Assembly: GCF_964340395.1 (NCBI RefSeq)
Contig: NC_135567.1
Span: 8,238,658-8,302,657, forward strand
Source: Glandiceps talaboti
Taxonomy: Eukaryota > Hemichordata > Enteropneusta > Spengelidae
Direction of reading: 5' to 3'
DNA length: 64,000 nt
This document shows, in pieces, positions 58,001 through 64,000 of this stretch. The number at the start of each line of letters is the position of its first letter. The first letter of the stretch is position 1. A program made the position numbers and the translations under genes. The notes beneath the pieces are model-generated. The model was not told the origin of the DNA. It did not search any database and was given only the letters and a program-made list of their open reading frames with translations.

Positions 58001-61000
58001 AACTAGACTATGTGAGTGGATATGTAAATGGTAACGATCCTGTATAGGAACTAGTAAGTGGAGGTGAAAATGGTAATGACATTGTATAGGAACTAGACTA
58101 GTAAGTGGATATGTAAATTGTAATGATATTGTATAGGAACTAGACTATGTGAGTGGAGGTGAAAATGGTAATGATACTGTATAGGAACTAGACTATGTGA
58201 GTGAAGGTGTAAATTGTAATGATAAAGGAACTAGACTAGTGAGTGGAGGTGTAAATGGTAATGATACTGTATAGGAATTAGACTATGTGAGTGGAGGTGT
58301 AAATGGTAATGATACTGTGTAGGAACTAGACTAGTGAGTGGAGGTGTAAATGGTAATGATAAAGGAACTAGACTAGTGAGTGGAGGTGTAAATGGTAATG
58401 ATACTGTATAGGAACTAGACTATGTGAGTGGAGGTGTAAATGGTAATGATACTGTATAGGAACTAGACTGTGAGTGGAGGTGTAAATGGTAATGATACTG
58501 TATAGGAACTAGACTATGTGAGTGGAGGTGTAAATGGTAATGATACTGTATAGGAACTAGACTATGTGAGTGGAGGTGTAAATGGTAATGATACTGTATA
58601 GGAACTAGACTATGTGAGTGGAGGTGTAAATGGTAATGATACTGTATAGGAACTAGACTATGTGAGTGGAGGTGTAAATGGTAATGATACTGTATAGGAA
58701 CTAGACTATGTGAGTGGAGGTGTAAATGGTAATGATACTGTATAGGAACTAGACTATGTGAGTGGAGGTGTAAATGGTAATGATACTGTATAGGAACTAG
58801 ACTATGTGAGTGGAGGTGTAAATGGTAATGATACTGTATAGGAACTAGACTATGTGAGTGGAGGTGTAAATGGTAATGATACTGTATAGGAACTAGACTA
58901 TGTGAGTGAAGGTGTAAATGGTAATGATACTGTATAGGAACTAGACTATGTGAGTGGAGGTGTAAATGGTAATGATACTGTATAGGAACTAAACTATGTG
59001 AGTGGAGGTGTAAATTGTAATGATACTGTGTAGGAACTAGACTATGTGAGTGAAGGTGTAAATGGTAATGATACTGTATAGGAACTAGACTATGTGAGTG
59101 GAGGTGTAAATGGTAAATATACTATATAGGAACTAGATTATGTGAGTGAAGGTGTAAATGGTAATGATACTGTATAGGAACTAGACTATGTGAGTGGAGG
59201 TGTAAATGGTAATGATACTGTATAGGAACTAGACTATGTGAGTGGAGGTGTAAATTGTAATGCTACTGTGTAGGAACTAGACTATGTGAGTGAAGGTGTA
59301 AATGGTAATGATACTGTGTAGGAACTAGACTATGTGAGTGGAGGTGTAAATGGTAATGATACTGTATAGGAACTAGACTAGTGAATGGAGGTGTAAATGG
59401 TAATGATACTGTATAGGAACTAGACTAGTGAGAGGAGGTGTAAATGGTAATGATACTGTATAGGAACTAGACTATGTGAGTGGAGGTGTAAATTGTAATG
59501 CTACTGTGTAGGAACTAGACTATGTGAGTGAAGGTGTAAATGGTAATGATACTGTATAGGAACTAGACTAGTGAGAGGAGGTGTAAATGGTAATGATACT
59601 GTATAGGAACTAGACTATGTTAGTGGAGGTGTAAATGGTAATGATACTGTGTAGGAACTAGACTATGTGAGTGGAGGTGTAAATGGTAATGATACTGTAT
59701 AGGAACTAGACTAGTGAGTGGAGATGTAAATGGTAATGATACTGTATAGGAACTAGACTGTGTGAGTGGAGGTGTAAATGGTAATGATACTGTATAAGAA
59801 CTAGACTATGTGAGTGAAGGTGTAAATGGTAATGATACTGTATAGGAACTAGACTATGTGAGTGGAGGTGTAAATGGTAATGATACTGTATAGGAACTAG
59901 ACTATGTGAGTGAAGGTGTAAATGGTAATGATACTGTATAGGAACTAGACTAGTGGGTGGCGGTGTAAATGGTAATGATACTGTATAGGAACTAGACTAG
60001 TAAGTGGAGGTATAAATGGTAATGATACTGTATAGGAACTAGACTAGTGGGTGGCGGTGTAAATGGTAATGATACTGTATAGGAACTAGACTAGTGGGTT
60101 TTGGTGTAAATGGTAATGATACTGTATAGGAACTAGACTATGTGAGTGGAGGTGTAAATGGTAACGATACTGTATAGGAACTAGACTATGTGAGTGAAGG
60201 TGTAAATGGTAATGATACTGTATAGGAACTAGACTAGTGAGTGGAGATGTAAATGGTAATGATACTGTATAGGAACTAGACTAGTGAGTAGAGGTATAAA
60301 TGGTAAGATTACTGTATAGGAACTAGACTAGTGGGTGGAGATGTAAATTGTAATGATACTGTATAGGAACTAGACTAGTGAGTAGAGGTATAAATGGTAA
60401 GATTACTGTATAGGAACTAGACTAGTGAGTAGAGGTATAAATGGTAAGATTACTGTATAGGAACTAGACTAGTGAGTTGAGGTGTAAATGGTAACGATAC
60501 TGTATAGGAACTAGACTAGTGAGTGGAGATGTAAATGGTAATGATACTGTATAGGAACTAGACTGTGTGAGTGGAGGTGTAAATGGTAATGATACTGTAT
60601 AAGAACTAGACTATGTGAGTGAAGGTGTAAATGGTAATGATACTGTATAGGAACTAGACTATGTGAGTGGAGGTGTAAATGGTAATGATACTGTATAGGA
60701 ACTAGACTATGTGAGTGAAGGTGTAAATGGTAATGATACTGTATAGGAACTAGACTATGTGAGTGGAGGTGTAAATTGTAATGATACTGTGTAGGAACTA
60801 GACTATGTGAGTGAAGGTGTAAATGGTAATGATACTGTATAGGAACTAGACTATGTGAGTGGAGGTGTAAATTGTAATGATACTGTGTAGGAACTAGACT
60901 ATGTGAGTGGAGGTGTAAATGGTAATGATACTGTATAGGAACTAGACTATGTGAGTGGAGGTGTAAATGGTAATGATACTGTATAGGAACTAGACTATGT

Positions 61001-64000
61001 GAGTGGAGGTGTAAATTGTAATGATATTGTGTAGGAACTAGACTAGTGAGTGAAGGTGAAAATGGTAATGATACTGTATAGGAACTAGACTATGTGAGTG
61101 GAGGTGTAAATGGTAATGATACTGTGTAGGAACTAGACTATGTGAGTGACGGTGTAAATGGTAATCATACTGTATAGGAACTAGACTATGTGAGTGAAGG
61201 TGTAAATGGTAATGATACTGTATAGGAACTAGACTATGTGAGTGGAGGTGTAAATTGTAATGATATTGTGTAGGAACTAGACTATGTGAGTGAAGGTGTA
61301 AATGGTAATGATACTGTGTAGGAACTAGACTATGTGAGTGACGGTGTAAATGGTAATCATACTGTATAGGAACTAGACTATGTGAGTGGAGGTGTAAATG
61401 GTAATGATACTGTATAGGAACTAGACTATGTGAGTGGAGGTGTAAATGGTAATGATACTGTATAGGAACTAGACTATGTGAGTGGAGGTGTAAATTGTAA
61501 TGATACTGTGTAGGAACTAGACTGTGAGTGAAGGTGTAAATGGTAATGATACTGTATAGGAACTAGACTATGTGAGTGGAGGTGTAAATGGTAATGATAC
61601 TGTATAGGAACTAGACTATGTGAGTGAAGGTGTAAATGGTAATGATACTGTATAGGAACTAGACTATGTGAGTGGAGGTGTAAATGGTAATGATACTGTA
61701 TAGGAACTAAACTGTGAGTGGAGGTGTAAATGGTAATGATACTGTGTAGGAACTAGACTATGTGAGTGAAGGTGTAAATGGTAATGATACTGTGTAGGAA
61801 CTAGACTATGTGAGTGGAGGTGTAAATGGTAATGATACTGTATAGGAACTAGACTGTGAGTGGAGGTGTAAATGGTAATGATACTGTATAGGAACTAGAC
61901 TAGTAAGTGGAGGTGTAAATTGTAATGATACTGTATAGGAACTAGACTATGTGAGTGGAGGTGTAAATTTTAATGATACTGTATAAGAACTAGACTATGT
62001 GAGTGGATATGTAAATGGTAACGATCCTGTATAGGAACTAGTAAGTGGAGGTGAAAATGGTAATGACATTGTATAGGAACTAGACTAGTAAGTGGATATG
62101 TAAATTGTAATGATATTGTATAGGAACTAGACTATGTGAGTGGAGGTGAAAATGGTAATGATACTGTATAGGAACTAGACTATGTGAGTGAAGGTGTAAA
62201 TTGTAATGATAAAGGAACTAGACTAGTGAGTGGAGGTGTAAATGGTAATGATACTGTATAGGAATTAGACTATGTGAGTGGAGGTGTAAATGGTAATGAT
62301 ACTGTGTAGGAACTAGACTAGTGAGTGGAGGTGTAAATGGTAATGATAAAGGAACTAGACTAGTGAGTGGAGGTGTAAATGGTAATGATACTGTATAGGA
62401 ACTAGACTAGTGAGTGGAGGTGTAAATGGTAATGATACTGTGTAGGAACTAGACTATGTGAGTGGAGGTGTAAATGGTAATGATACTGTATAGGAACTAG
62501 ACTATGTGAGTGGAGGTGTAAATGGTAATGATACTGTATAGGAACTAGACTATGTGAGTGGAGGTGTAAATGGTAATGATACTGTATAGGAACTAGACTA
62601 TGTGAGTGGAGGTGTAAATGGTAATGATACTGTATAGGAACTAGACTATGTGAGTGGAGGTGTAAATGGTAATGATACTGTATAGGAACTAGACTATGTG
62701 AGTGGAGGTGTAAATGGTAATGATACTGTATAGGAACTAGACTATGTGAGTGGAGGTGTAAATGGTAATGATACTGTATAGGAACTAGACTATGTGAGTG
62801 AAGGTGTAAATGGTAATGATACTGTATAGGAACTAGACTATGTGAGTGGAGGTGTAAATGGTAATGATACTGTATAGGAACTAAACTATGTGAGTGGAGG
62901 TGTAAATTGTAATGATACTGTGTAGGAACTAGACTATGTGAGTGAAGGTGTAAATGGTAATGATACTGTATAGGAACTAGACTATGTGAGTGGAGGTGTA
63001 AATGGTAAATATACTATATAGGAACTAGATTATGTGAGTGAAGGTGTAAATGGTAATGATACTGTATAGGAACTAGACTATGTGAGTGGAGGTGTAAATT
63101 GTAATGATACTGTGTAGGAACTAGACTATGTGAGTGAAGGTGTAAATGGTAATGATACTGTATAGGAACTAGACTATGTGAGTGGAGGTGTAAATTGTAA
63201 TGCTACTGTGTAGGAACTAGACTATGTGAGTGAAGGTGTAAATGGTAATGATACTGTGTAGGAACTAGACTATGTGAGTGGAGGTGTAAATGGTAATGAT
63301 ACTGTATAGGAACTAGACTAGTGAATGGAGGTGTAAATGGTAATGATACTGTATAGGAACTAGACTAGTGAGAGGAGGTGTAAATGGTAATGATACTGTA
63401 TAGGAACTAGACTATGTGAGTGGAGGTGTAAATTGTAATGCTACTGTGTAGGAACTAGACTATGTGAGTGAAGGTGTAAATGGTAATGATACTGTATAGG
63501 AACTAGACTAGTGAGAGGAGGTGTAAATGGTAATGATACTGTATAGGAACTAGACTATGTTAGTGGAGGTGTAAATGGTAATGATACTGTGTAGGAACTA
63601 GACTATGTGAGTGGAGGTGTAAATGGTAATGATACTGTATAGGAACTAGACTAGTGAGTGGAGGTGTAAATGGTAATGATACTGTGTAGGAACTAGACTG
63701 TGTGAGTGGAGGTGTAAATGGTAATGATACTGTGTAGGAACTAGACTATGTGAGTGGAGGTGTAAATGGTAATGATACTGTGTAGGAACTAAACTAGTGA
63801 GTGAAGGTGTAAATGGTAATGATACTGTGTAGGAACTAGACTAGTGAGTGGAGGTGTAAATTGTAATGATACTGTATAGGAACTAGACTATGTGAGTGGA
63901 GGTGTAAATTGTAATGATACTGTATAGGAATTAGACTAGTGAGTGGAGGTGTAAATTGTAATGATACTGTGTAGGAACTAGACTGTGTGAGTGGAGGTGT
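52032..64000. repeat. ~48-bp satellite, about 250 units, continues past the window
   Basis: The commonest unit is AGGAACTAGACTATGTGAGT + GGAGGTGTAAATGGTAATGA + TACTGTAT (48 bp; 47- and 46-bp forms with CTAGTGAGT or CTGTGAGT). Shortened units with GATAAAGGAACTAG recur. Every frame has stops, so it is non-coding. Rare variant units recur at fixed kilobase offsets (see findings), so the array has internal block duplications. There is no flank on the right; the true length is unknown. Confidence 0.98.

Noticed and set aside
52032-64000. A CRISPR-like array
   Set aside because: Units are contiguous with no unique spacers, and the setting is eukaryotic; this is satellite DNA.

Overview
The window looks like nuclear DNA of an invertebrate metazoan, and the species cannot be fixed from it. 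It is AT-rich, has spliced genes with GT..AG introns, and is dense in transposable elements of several eukaryotic classes: an L1/Tx1-type LINE, a Jockey/CR1-type LINE, an ISL2EU-like DNA transposon, tRNA-derived SINEs, foldback elements and a large non-autonomous family with internal (CA)n. This mix is typical of marine invertebrates such as lancelets, hemichordates, molluscs and cnidarians. No complete host gene is visible.

Host gene. Two minus-strand exons, 45817-45903 and 128-226, each encode exactly one ankyrin repeat (29 and 33 codons). Both are phase 0 at both ends and have clean AG/GTAAGT borders. Read 5' to 3' on the minus strand they join into two consecutive ankyrin repeats, so 227-45816 is best read as one 45.6-kb intron. 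Everything else in that interval is intronic transposon and repeat material.

Transposons in the intron. (1) 12526-19730 is a near full-length L1/Tx1-like LINE with ORF1, ORF2 (APE endonuclease, RT, C-terminal CCHC), a poly(A) tail and a 9-bp target-site duplication. It is disabled by stops and frameshifts. (2) 20316-26572 is a 6.26-kb DNA transposon with 51-bp terminal inverted repeats and an AT duplication. It carries a spliced plus-strand YqaJ-nuclease gene with part of a SWIM-type zinc-finger motif and a convergent minus-strand DDE transposase, both broken. This matches the ISL2EU type. (3) About a dozen copies of one 1.0-1.5 kb family, called H here, lie across the window. H has a 5' end near CGCCAATGGCATTGTAGCACAACTG, ~115-bp internal direct repeats, an internal (CA)n/(GACA)n microsatellite, a 3' hairpin and the end GTGCTAA. 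H resembles Helentron-associated (HINE/DINE-like) rolling-circle elements. One H copy splits LINE ORF2 and another sits inside an older H copy. (4) A three-copy repeat, called PS here (PS1 around 12.4-26.8 kb, PS2 30.4-33.1 kb, PS3 40.3-41.2 kb), is the target into which the LINE, ISL2EU, SINE and H elements inserted. Its uninterrupted copies serve as empty-site controls.

Right part. From 46 to 49 kb there is a foldback element, a possible CTCF site, a G-rich minisatellite, a reverse SINE and another H copy. From 50.39 kb to the end the sequence is almost entirely satellite: a 71-bp array (50391-51705), a 0.33-kb spacer, then a ~48-bp array of about 12 kb (52032-64000) with kilobase-scale internal duplications, running off the window.
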